Of a stretch of 12,819 bases of DNA, positions 7,208-12,819 are shown piece by piece (the first letter of the stretch is position 1; every line of letters starts with the position of its first letter). The notes beneath the pieces were generated by a model. It worked only from the letters and a program-made list of their open reading frames with translations, searched no databases and was not told where the DNA came from. The DNA is taken from positions 1 to 12,819 of the forward strand of contig JAUVSB010000020.1 in the NCBI GenBank assembly GCA_030597275.1. Reading direction: 5' to 3'. The DNA comes from Gammaproteobacteria bacterium (GTDB lineage Bacteria; Pseudomonadota; Gammaproteobacteria; BMS3Bbin11). The position numbers were made by a program, and so were the translations under genes.

Positions 7208-9259
7208 ATGAATATTAGTGAGCAGTTTGAGCAACTACGGCAAAGCTTAAGAAAGTATGACCATCACTACTATGTGCTGGATGATCCACTGGTCCCTGAT
7301 GCCGAGTATGATCGTGTGTTTCGTCAATTGCTCGCCCTGGAAGAGCAGTACCCACAGTATCTGACTCCTGATTCACCCACCCAGCGCGTTGGCGGCAAGC
7401 CTCTCTCTCATTTCGAATCAGTCCAGCATGAAATGCCTATGCTTTCGCTGGCAAATGCCATGGATGAGGATGAAGCAAGGGATTTTGACCGGCGCATCAG
7501 GCAAAAACTTGAAAAGCCTGGCCCTGAGAACCAAGCCGGGTTTTTAGTTGAGTACAATGTCGAGCCCAAGTTAGATGGGCTGGCGATTAGCCTTCTATAC
7601 AAGCAAGGTGTACTGGTGCGTGCGGCAACCCGAGGTGATGGCCAAACAGGTGAGGATGTTACCCAGAATGTCCGTACTATTGATAGCATCCCCTTGCGCC
7701 TGCTAAGTGATAACCCACCAGAACTACTGGAAGTGCGCGGTGAAGTCTATATGCCCAAAGCGGGTTTTGAGGAGCTCAATAGAAAGCAGAAAAATGAAGG
7801 TAAAAAGCCATTTGCTAATCCTCGAAATGCTGCAGCGGGCAGTTTACGCCAACTTGATCCAGCTATATCAGCTTCCAGGCCGCTGGATATGTTTTGCTAT
7901 GCGGTGGGTAAAGTCGATGGAATTGATCTGCCCGATAGCCAGTCAGGCAGGCTGGCTGCATTAAAGAAAATAGGTCTCAGGATTTGTCCTGAGAGTGATG
8001 TGGTGCAGGGTATAGATGCCTGCCTTGCCTATATGCAGGATATTGGGAACAAGCGAGCCACCTTAGCTTATGAAATTGACGGCGTCGTTTATAAAGTTAA
8101 TTCAATAAAACAACAGCAAACTCTCGGTTTTGTTTCCCGCGCCCCACGCTGGGCTATTGCTCACAAATTCCCGGCACAGGAGGAAATGACTGTGCTTGAA
8201 GCCATTGATGTACAGGTTGGCCGTACTGGAGCCCTGACACCTGTTGCCAGGCTGAAACCCGTTTTTGTGGGTGGCGTGACGGTTAATAATGCCAGTCTGC
8301 ATAATGCGGCGGAAATTAAACGACTGGATGTTCGTGTTGGTGATACTGTAATTGTCCACCGGGCAGGGGATGTTATACCTAAAGTGACGGGTGTTGTTCT
8401 CGACAGGAGACCAGAGAATACCCTTGCTTTTGACTTTCCTGCTATATGCCCGGTTTGTGGGTCGGATGTTGTTGTTGATGAAGGCGGTGTCATAGAGAGA
8501 TGTTCCGGTGGTTTATTTTGCGATGCTCAGCGTAAACAGAGTATTAAACATTTTGTCTCGCGTAATGCTATGGACATCGATGGTCTTGGCGACAAGCTGG
8601 TTGATCTGCTGGTAGATAAAGGTTTGATTCATGATGTCGGAGATATCTATGGGCTGCAGTTTGAGGCTTTACAGAATCTTGAACGCATGGCAGAGAAATC
8701 TGCCAATAATTTATTGAAGGCTATAGAAAAATCGAAGCAGACTAGCCTGGCTCGTTTTCTTTATGCCCTGGGTATTCCGCAGGTAGGTGAAACAACAGCA
8801 GGGATACTGGCAAATCATTTTAGAACGCTTGAAAATATAGAGTCTGCTTCATCAGAAGAATTACAATCGCTGGAGGATATCGGCCCCATTGTAGCCCAGG
8901 ATGTTATGGTTTTTTTCAAACAGAGTCATAATCTTGAAGTGATCAGGAAGCTGGTCAATGCAGGGGTCCATTGGCCTGCTATCGAAAAGCTGGAGCAACC
9001 GGATTCAGAAATAAAAGGCAAAATTTTTGTGCTGACCGGGACTTTGAGACTCTTCACACGGAATGATGCTAAAAGGGCACTACAGGCAAAAGGCGCAAAA
9101 GTTACCGGTAACGTATCTGCTAAGACGGACTATGTCGTTGTCGGCGATAACCCTGGGTCCAAAGCAGATAAAGCTGTGAAGCTTGGGATAGCAATCATTG
9201 ATGAAGAGCGGCTTCAGCAGATGCTGGCAAATACTGATTTCAACGCTGAAGATGTATAA
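7208..9259 (+). CDS. ligA: NAD+-dependent DNA ligase LigA
   Basis: Seals nicks in duplex DNA during replication and repair using NAD+ as AMP donor. The 683 residues are the normal length. The Ia domain with Tyr-His-rich YDHHYYVLDDP (17-27) binds NMN. The adenylation domain has the nucleophile Lys121 in EPKLDG (119-124), TRGDGQTGEDVTQN (141-154), EVRGEVYMP (175-183) and DGVVYKV (291-297). An OB fold follows, including VGRTGALTPVA (337-347). A zinc finger uses Cys414, Cys417, Cys432 and Cys438. Helix-hairpin-helix repeats span about 450-580, and a BRCT domain spans about 603-680 (KIFVLTGTL). The ATG at 7208 gives the expected N-terminus, but no clear Shine-Dalgarno sequence precedes it. All catalytic residues I know to look for are present. 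It is followed by pssA after 31 bp. Confidence 0.98.
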   Translation: MNISEQFEQLRQSLRKYDHHYYVLDDPLVPDAEYDRVFRQLLALEEQYPQYLTPDSPTQRVGGKPLSHFESVQHEMPMLSLANAMDEDEARDFDRRIRQKLEKPGPENQAGFLVEYNVEPKLDGLAISLLYKQGVLVRAATRGDGQTGEDVTQNVRTIDSIPLRLLSDNPPELLEVRGEVYMPKAGFEELNRKQKNEGKKPFANPRNAAAGSLRQLDPAISASRPLDMFCYAVGKVDGIDLPDSQSGRLAALKKIGLRICPESDVVQGIDACLAYMQDIGNKRATLAYEIDGVVYKVNSIKQQQTLGFVSRAPRWAIAHKFPAQEEMTVLEAIDVQVGRTGALTPVARLKPVFVGGVTVNNASLHNAAEIKRLDVRVGDTVIVHRAGDVIPKVTGVVLDRRPENTLAFDFPAICPVCGSDVVVDEGGVIERCSGGLFCDAQRKQSIKHFVSRNAMDIDGLGDKLVDLLVDKGLIHDVGDIYGLQFEALQNLERMAEKSANNLLKAIEKSKQTSLARFLYALGIPQVGETTAGILANHFRTLENIESASSEELQSLEDIGPIVAQDVMVFFKQSHNLEVIRKLVNAGVHWPAIEKLEQPDSEIKGKIFVLTGTLRLFTRNDAKRALQAKGAKVTGNVSAKTDYVVVGDNPGSKADKAVKLGIAIIDEERLQQMLANTDFNAEDV

Positions 9260-9290
9260 TGCTGGCTATACTGTATCGAGAGCTGAATAA

Positions 9291-10025
9291 ATGACTGAAA
9301 AAACTGACAAATCAATACGGAAAGGTATCTATCTGCTACCCAATCTGCTGACGACGGGAGCATTATTCGCAGGTTTTTCCGCTATCATACAGGCCACCAA
9401 GGGTAATTTTGAACTGGCGGCAATACTGATTTTTGTTGCCATGGTGCTTGACGGTCTGGATGGGCGGGTAGCTCGTATGACCAACACCACCAGCGAATTT
9501 GGCATTCAGTATGACAGCCTCTCGGACATGGTTTCATTTGGACTGGCGCCAGCACTGGTACTATTTGAGTGGTCATTACATTCCATGGGTAAGATAGGCT
9601 GGCTGGTTGCTTTTGTCTATGCGGTAGCCACTGCGCTCAGGCTGGCACGTTTTAATACCCAGGCGGCAGATGAAAAATCATTTTTTCAGGGACTGCCCAG
9701 CCCCTCTGCGGCCGGGTTTCTTGCTGCCTTTATCTGGGTAGTCAACGATTATGGAATGCAAGGCACGGATTTCAAACTAGTTACACTGCTACTAACGCTC
9801 ACTGTCGGCATTTTGATGGTGAGCAACGTACCCTTTCGCAGCTTTAAAGATTTTGATCTAAGGAGCCATGTTCCTTTTGTCGTACTGCTTGGTATTGTCA
9901 TTGCGCTGGTGGTGATTGTTTATGATCCGCCCAGGGTATTGTTAATGGGCTTTACTATCTACCTTATTTCCGGACCCGTTTCTGCTTTGCTGCATAGAAA
10001 GAAGAAAGAGGATGAAGATCAATGA
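9291..10025 (+). CDS. pssA: CDP-diacylglycerol-serine O-phosphatidyltransferase
   Basis: Integral membrane enzyme that joins serine to CDP-diacylglycerol, making phosphatidylserine, the precursor of phosphatidylethanolamine. The CDP-alcohol phosphatidyltransferase motif is complete: Asp54, Asp57-Gly58, Ala61-Arg62, Gly71, Asp75 and Asp79, all in the stretch from LDGLDGRVAR to YDSLSD. Several hydrophobic segments are visible, at about 22-34, 41-53, 82-97, 102-117, 140-152, 162-180, 194-211 and 216-234. The tail is strongly charged (HRKKKEDEDQ) and probably cytoplasmic. The 244 residues and the motif separate it from the phospholipase-D-like PssA of E. coli. Adenine-rich sequence with GAGAG lies shortly before the ATG. 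It follows ligA closely and precedes leuA, a pssA-leuA pairing I know from beta- and gammaproteobacteria. psd is not in the window. Confidence 0.95.
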   Translation: MTEKTDKSIRKGIYLLPNLLTTGALFAGFSAIIQATKGNFELAAILIFVAMVLDGLDGRVARMTNTTSEFGIQYDSLSDMVSFGLAPALVLFEWSLHSMGKIGWLVAFVYAVATALRLARFNTQAADEKSFFQGLPSPSAAGFLAAFIWVVNDYGMQGTDFKLVTLLLTLTVGILMVSNVPFRSFKDFDLRSHVPFVVLLGIVIALVVIVYDPPRVLLMGFTIYLISGPVSALLHRKKKEDEDQ

Positions 10026-10031
10026 AGAAAA

Positions 10032-10079
10032 TTTTACGTATTACGTTTTATGATTTACGTGATTCCTGGCACGTAATAC
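10032..10079. repeat. A/T-rich heptad repeat and 9-bp inverted repeat after pssA
   Basis: Four near-copies of a 7-base unit occur at 10032-10059 (TTTTACG, TATTACG, TTTTATG, ATTTACG; one extra base lies before the last). The inverted repeat GTATTACGT at 10038-10046 with ACGTAATAC at 10071-10079 is exact over 9 bp with a 24-nt loop. The hairpin starts 13 nt after the pssA stop and could act as an mRNA 3' end, but no T-tract follows, so an intrinsic terminator is not demonstrated. Confidence 0.4.
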
Positions 10080-10090
10080 CTAACACAATT

Positions 10091-10132
10091 TATAAACTGA
10101 TGTTGCAATGTGATTCTGGATTATGCCATAGT
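10091..10132 (+). promoter_or_regulatory. Probable promoter zone for the leuA leader
   Basis: This A/T-rich stretch between the pssA hairpin and the leader ORF contains TATAAA (10091-10096), which would start RNA near 10103 and leave a 5' UTR of about 36 nt before the leader ATG. An alternative is TTGCAA (10103-10108) with CATAGT (10127-10132), spaced 18 bp, but that would start RNA almost at the ATG. Neither pair is close to consensus; I infer a promoter mainly because a leader peptide needs one upstream. Confidence 0.3.
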
Positions 10133-10138
10133 TAAGCC

Positions 10139-10249
10139 ATGTTACAGGCAGGTCAAATAAATACCGAGTCATTCAATGCAGCAACGCCCGTTGCCGCAGG
10201 ATTTACGGTTGCCTGTTTCGCTCTCCTCAGCACTCTGCTACTGCGCTAG
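10139..10249 (+). CDS. Leucine-rich leader peptide upstream of leuA
   Basis: A 36-codon ORF starts with ATG at 10139 and stops with TAG at 10247-10249, 121 nt before leuA. Its last codons are GCT CTC CTC AGC ACT CTG CTA CTG CGC TAG, giving ALLSTLLLR. Five of the final eight sense codons are Leu, using CTC, CTA and CTG. Clustered codons for the pathway end product just before a biosynthetic gene are the hallmark of transcription attenuation: scarce charged leucyl-tRNA would stall the ribosome at 10223-10243. The stop codon sits within a hairpin (10242-10258), which a stalled or terminating ribosome would disturb. A further hairpin lies inside the ORF at 10177-10198. The Shine-Dalgarno sequence is weak (GTTAAG). 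The rest of the peptide resembles nothing I recognise. The leader role is inferred from position and codons. Confidence 0.7.
   Translation: MLQAGQINTESFNAATPVAAGFTVACFALLSTLLLR
10177..10198 (+). promoter_or_regulatory. Hairpin inside the leuA leader ORF
   Basis: TGC-A-GCAAC (10177-10185) pairs with GTTGC-C-GCA (10190-10198) around a GCCC loop: 8 pairs with one A-C mismatch. A second GTTGC at 10208-10212 could compete for the same GCAAC arm. It could serve as a pause hairpin that synchronises RNA polymerase with the leading ribosome, as in classical attenuators. Confidence 0.45.
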
Positions 10250-10258
10250 TTCAGCGCA
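10242..10258 (+). promoter_or_regulatory. Hairpin spanning the leader stop codon
   Basis: TGCGCT (10242-10247) and AGCGCA (10253-10258) form an exact 6-bp stem around AGTTC. The 5' arm contains the last Leu and Arg codons and the first base of the TAG stop, so ribosome position on the leader decides whether it forms. A run of six T residues follows only 24 nt later (10283-10288), too far for a standard intrinsic terminator. Confidence 0.45.
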
Positions 10259-10288
10259 TATACTTTACCTACATATTGATACTTTTTT

Positions 10289-10308
10289 ACTCCATTTTTA
10301 CATGGAGT
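10289..10308 (+). promoter_or_regulatory. Second leader hairpin, with alternative pairing to the Leu codons
   Basis: ACTCCAT (10289-10295) pairs exactly with ATGGAGT (10302-10308) around a 6-nt loop. The 3' arm region GAGTGC (10305-10310) is also an exact complement of GCACTC (10230-10235) in the Leu-codon stretch. The two structures are mutually exclusive, as expected of an attenuation switch. No T-tract follows, so the terminating conformation is not identified. Confidence 0.4.
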
Positions 10309-10331
10309 GCATGTTAATCTTGGCACTGTGA
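10302..10331 (+). CDS. Possible second mini-leader ORF before leuA
   Basis: The ORF reads ATG GAG TGC ATG TTA ATC TTG GCA CTG TGA. From the second ATG (10311) it encodes Met-Leu-Ile-Leu-Ala-Leu, with three Leu codons and one Ile in six. GGAG precedes that ATG by only 3 nt, which is close for a ribosome binding site. Its end overlaps the 5' arm of the hairpin at 10321-10349. So short an ORF may be chance; I list it because of its codon content and place. Confidence 0.25.
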   Translation: MECMLILAL

Positions 10332-10349
10332 AAAGCAGGACAGATGCCA
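10321..10349 (+). promoter_or_regulatory. Hairpin just upstream of the leuA ribosome binding site
   Basis: TGGCA-CTGT (10321-10329) pairs with ACAG-a-TGCCA (10340-10349): nine pairs with a single bulged A, around a 10-nt loop. It ends 11 nt before the leuA AGGA (10360-10363). Ribosomes reading the mini-ORF that stops at 10329-10331 would open it. It could affect translation initiation or act as an RNA processing or pause structure. Confidence 0.4.
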
Positions 10350-10370
10350 CTAGTAATTCAGGATAAGAAC

Positions 10371-11921
10371 ATGAGCGATTCCTTGATAATTTTTGATACA
10401 ACTTTGCGCGATGGTGAGCAAAGCCCGGGTGCATCGATGACCCGTGACGAGAAAGTGCGTATTGCGCGCAGCCTCGAACGAATGCGGGTGGATGTGATTG
10501 AAGCGGGTTTTCCAGCAGCAAGCCGCGGAGACTTTGAAAGTGTCCATGCGGTGGCTTCAGCCGTGGAAGACAGTCGGGTGTGCGGACTGGCTCGAGCAAT
10601 TGAAAGTGACATCCAGGCAACGGCAGATGCGATCAAGCCGGCGCCAATGAACCGTATCCATACATTTATTGCGACATCACCTATCCATATGCAGGAAAAA
10701 TTGCGTATGACACCTGATCAGGTACTGGAGCGCGCGGTATGGGCGGTGAAGTTTGCCCGTCAATTTACTGATGATGTTGAATTTTCACCAGAAGATGCAG
10801 GGCGCTCGGATGAGGACTTTCTTTGTCGCGTGATTGAAGCAGTCATCGACGCCGGTGCCGGCACGATCAATATACCGGACACCGTCGGATATAATTTGCC
10901 GGGACAGTTTGGCAAGCTTATAGCCAACTTACGCAATCGAATTCCTAATTCCGACAAGGTCATTTTCTCAGTTCATTGCCATAATGATCTGGGCATGGCC
11001 GTAGCCAACTCATTGAGCGCAGTGCTTAATGGTGCTCGACAGGTTGAATGTACCATTAACGGTCTCGGTGAGAGGGCGGGCAATGCAGCTTTAGAAGAGG
11101 TCGTCATGGCTGTGAAGACCCGCCAGGATGTTTTTGACTGCACTACCAATATTGATACGACCCAGATTCTTTCTACCAGCCGTCTTGTCTCAAATATCAC
11201 CGGTTTTGCTGTACAGCCAAATAAGGCAATTGTAGGCGCCAATGCCTTTGCACATGAGTCAGGCATCCACCAGGATGGTGTCATCAAGAAACGTGAGACT
11301 TACGAAATCATGCGTGCTGAAGATGTAGGCTGGGCACACAACCGCATGGTGCTGGGCAAGCATTCAGGCCGCAACGCCTTCCGCACGCGTTTAAAAGAAC
11401 TCGACATCGAGTTTGAAACCGAGTCAGCCTTAAATTCTGCATTTGCCCGATTCAAGGAACTGGCGGATAAGAAACACGAGATTTTTGATGAAGATCTGCA
11501 GGCACTGGTTTCTGAAGAATCGGCGGAACAGGACAACGAAACCGTAAAGCTAGTAACTTTGAGAGTTTGCTCTGAAACGGGTGAGATACCTGTAGCGGAG
11601 GTTACCCTGAATGTTGATGGCACAGATATGTCTGCGACGATGCCGGGTGGTGGTCCCGTTGATGCGGCCTTCAAGGCTATGGAAGAAATCATCAATTGCG
11701 GCTGCAAGTTGTTGCTCTATTCAGTCAACAATATTACTACGGGCACTGATTCGCAGGGTGAGGTGACGGTTCGCATCGAGAAAGATTCGCGTATTGTTAA
11801 TGGTACGGGTGCCGATACTGATATCGTCATTGCTTCAGCCAAGGCCTATTTGAATGCCATGAACAAAATGAAGATTGATCTGGATCGTGCTCATCCCCAA
11901 TCCAGTCAGCCGCCAATTTAG
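10371..11921 (+). CDS. leuA: 2-isopropylmalate synthase LeuA
   Basis: Condenses acetyl-CoA with 2-oxoisovalerate to 2-isopropylmalate, the committed step of leucine biosynthesis; cytoplasmic, metal-dependent and normally inhibited by leucine. The TIM-barrel catalytic domain begins FDTTLRDGEQSPG (residues 8-20, with Arg13 and metal ligand Asp14). It continues through NIPDTVGY (167-174), VHCHNDLG (201-208, ligands His202 and His204) and NGLGERAGNAALEE (230-243, ligand Asn238). The linker has AHESGIHQDGV (294-304), and the C-terminal LeuA allosteric domain spans about 390-500, ending DTDIVIASAKAYLNA. I chose the ATG at 10371 (516 residues) because AGGA lies 7 nt before it and MSDSLIIFDTTLRDGEQ matches family N-termini. 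The in-frame ATG at 10344 would add nine residues. Control by the upstream leader is likely. The other leucine genes are not present, so they are encoded elsewhere. Confidence 0.97.
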   Translation: MSDSLIIFDTTLRDGEQSPGASMTRDEKVRIARSLERMRVDVIEAGFPAASRGDFESVHAVASAVEDSRVCGLARAIESDIQATADAIKPAPMNRIHTFIATSPIHMQEKLRMTPDQVLERAVWAVKFARQFTDDVEFSPEDAGRSDEDFLCRVIEAVIDAGAGTINIPDTVGYNLPGQFGKLIANLRNRIPNSDKVIFSVHCHNDLGMAVANSLSAVLNGARQVECTINGLGERAGNAALEEVVMAVKTRQDVFDCTTNIDTTQILSTSRLVSNITGFAVQPNKAIVGANAFAHESGIHQDGVIKKRETYEIMRAEDVGWAHNRMVLGKHSGRNAFRTRLKELDIEFETESALNSAFARFKELADKKHEIFDEDLQALVSEESAEQDNETVKLVTLRVCSETGEIPVAEVTLNVDGTDMSATMPGGGPVDAAFKAMEEIINCGCKLLLYSVNNITTGTDSQGEVTVRIEKDSRIVNGTGADTDIVIASAKAYLNAMNKMKIDLDRAHPQSSQPPI

Positions 11922-11932
11922 TCATAGTATTT

Positions 11933-12655
11933 ATGCCGCTACAGACCGATCAACGCAGGCAAATACTCGAAGAAATGGGTATAGATGTCTGGTCACTCCG
12001 GGATAAAATCGGTGTGTCCGGCATGTCTCTATCTAATGAGGCTCTAGCGGAAGATGCAGCGGTACAGTCACTAGAAGTAAACAGTGAGTCGGATAATGAC
12101 TGGCTAAGTCTGCAGAAGAGTATTCAATCCTGCCAGGCCTGCAAACTGTCGAAAAGCCGCACGCAAACAGTATTCGGTATGGGTAATAGCCATGCTGAGT
12201 TGTTGCTAATTGGTGAAGCACCGGGAGCAGAGGAAGATCGGCAGGGTTTACCCTTTGTTGGCAAGGCAGGGAAACTGCTTGATGCGATGCTTTATGCAAT
12301 AAGTTTGAATCGTGAACAGGTGTTTATCTGTAATGTACTCAAGTGTCGTCCTCCCAATAACCGGGATCCTCAGCCCGATGAAGTAGAGGCCTGTGCTTCC
12401 TTTCTGACTGCTCAGATCGAGAGTATAAAACCACGGGTAATTTTAGCGCTTGGTCGCTTCGCGGCGCATCGTTTGTTAGAGACAGATCTTCCGGTGTATA
12501 AAATGCGTGAAAACACCAATGTTTTGCCAGGCACAGATATTCCTGTTGTTGTTACTTATCATCCAGCCAGTTTGTTACGTAATCCTGAGCAAAAAGCACA
12601 GTCCTGGTTTGACCTGTGTAAAGTCAATGCGTTACTGGAGTCATCTATATCTTGA
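11933..12655 (+). CDS. Uracil-DNA glycosylase, family 4 (4Fe-4S)
   Basis: Removes uracil from DNA to begin base-excision repair. The 240 residues contain the family-4 signature: four cysteines for a 4Fe-4S cluster (Cys67-x2-Cys70, Cys138 in LKCRPPNNRDP, and Cys154 in EAC), the first catalytic motif GEAPGAEEDRQGLPFVG (94-110), and the second motif HPASLLRNP beginning at His210. Residues 1-60 form an N-terminal extension (RRQILEEMGIDVWSLR, then an acidic, low-complexity stretch) not needed for the core fold. I recall similar extensions in gammaproteobacterial homologues. The extension's conserved look supports the ATG at 11933, although no Shine-Dalgarno sequence is obvious. The gene starts 11 bp after leuA and overlaps the rimI start by 4 nt, so the three may share a transcript. 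Confidence 0.93.
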   Translation: MPLQTDQRRQILEEMGIDVWSLRDKIGVSGMSLSNEALAEDAAVQSLEVNSESDNDWLSLQKSIQSCQACKLSKSRTQTVFGMGNSHAELLLIGEAPGAEEDRQGLPFVGKAGKLLDAMLYAISLNREQVFICNVLKCRPPNNRDPQPDEVEACASFLTAQIESIKPRVILALGRFAAHRLLETDLPVYKMRENTNVLPGTDIPVVVTYHPASLLRNPEQKAQSWFDLCKVNALLESSIS

Positions 12656-12819
12656 TTGAAGATGTTTACGCTGCGAGTTTCCGAGCTATGCAGGAAACTG
12701 ATCTGCCAGCAGTGATGGAAATTGAAAACAATTCCTACGAGTTTCCCTGGACCAAAGGTATATTCAGTGACTGTCTGGCGAATGAATACCTGGCAATACT
12801 TTATCTTCAGCATGGACAA
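12652..12819 (+). CDS. rimI: Ribosomal protein S18-alanine N-acetyltransferase RimI (partial)
   Basis: GNAT-family enzyme that acetylates the N-terminal alanine of ribosomal protein S18; cytoplasmic. The frame is open to the window edge, giving 56 residues of about 150. FRAMQETDLPAVMEIENNSY and EFPWTKGIFSDCL are typical RimI N-terminal sequence (the IE-x2-SYEFPW motif). The acetyl-CoA binding loop lies beyond the window. The only starts in frame are TTG at 12652 and ATG at 12688. The TTG is preferred because TGGAG ends 11 nt before it and the ATG would cut into the first strand of the fold. The TTG overlaps the glycosylase stop (TTGA), which suggests coupled translation. Confidence 0.85.
   Translation, partial: MIEDVYAASFRAMQETDLPAVMEIENNSYEFPWTKGIFSDCLANEYLAILYLQHGQ

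Noticed and set aside
10022..10135. 37-codon ORF overlapping the pssA stop as a gene
   Set aside because: No recognisable protein sequence; it runs through repeats and the probable leuA promoter zone. Kept only as a minor observation.
10283..10288. Run of six T as an intrinsic terminator before leuA
   Set aside because: No stable GC-rich stem lies immediately upstream; the nearest good hairpin ends 24 nt earlier.
10344..10346. Upstream ATG for leuA
   Set aside because: It is in frame but lies in a hairpin arm with AGGA only 3 nt away; the ATG at 10371 has well-spaced AGGA and matches homologue N-termini.
10246..10620. Minus-strand 124-residue ORF over the leuA start
   Set aside because: Shadow of leuA and its leader; no recognisable family and no ribosome binding site.
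12559..12819. Minus-strand ORF at the right edge
   Set aside because: Antisense shadow of the glycosylase end and rimI, both of which have clear family motifs on the plus strand.

Overview
The window reads as ordinary chromosome of a gammaproteobacterium outside the Enterobacterales. It has a full-length SMC rather than MukB, ZipA (a division protein of gamma- and some betaproteobacteria), a CDP-alcohol-type PssA, the short type-I QueF, and a family-4 uracil-DNA glycosylase next to RimI. Moderate base composition and housekeeping content give no sign of a phage, plasmid or genomic island. Species-level placement is not possible from sequence reading alone.

Layout. On the minus strand, read from 2226 down to 1, lie queF (queuosine precursor reductase), an FGGY sugar kinase (probably D-ribulokinase-like) and cysZ (sulfate uptake, cut by the window edge). 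A 238-bp divergent intergenic region separates queF from the plus-strand genes and is largely filled by a ~163-bp imperfect palindrome that looks like a small non-autonomous repeat element. On the plus strand come smc, zipA (1-nt overlap with smc), ligA and pssA, all tightly spaced and probably co-transcribed. A 345-bp gap before leuA holds a leucine-rich leader ORF and several hairpins. After leuA come a family-4 uracil-DNA glycosylase and the start of rimI, which overlaps it by 4 nt.

How the genes fit together. smc, zipA and ligA serve chromosome organisation, Z-ring anchoring and nick sealing; the cysZ / zipA-ligA neighbourhood is an old gammaproteobacterial arrangement (E. coli has cysZ divergent from zipA-ligA). 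Here smc, queF and the kinase sit between cysZ and zipA. pssA followed by leuA is another linkage known from beta- and gammaproteobacteria. leuA appears to be controlled by its own leader, a 36-codon ORF whose last eight sense codons include five Leu codons.

Most noteworthy points: (1) the leuA leader ORF and its hairpins, with a possible second leucine-rich mini-ORF; (2) the palindromic MITE-like element before smc and a 13/14 match to its tip between zipA and ligA; (3) a ZipA with what looks like two tandem ZipA-C-type domains. I found no CRISPR, tRNA, rRNA, complete insertion sequence or defence system, and no clear evidence of an entirely new multi-gene system.
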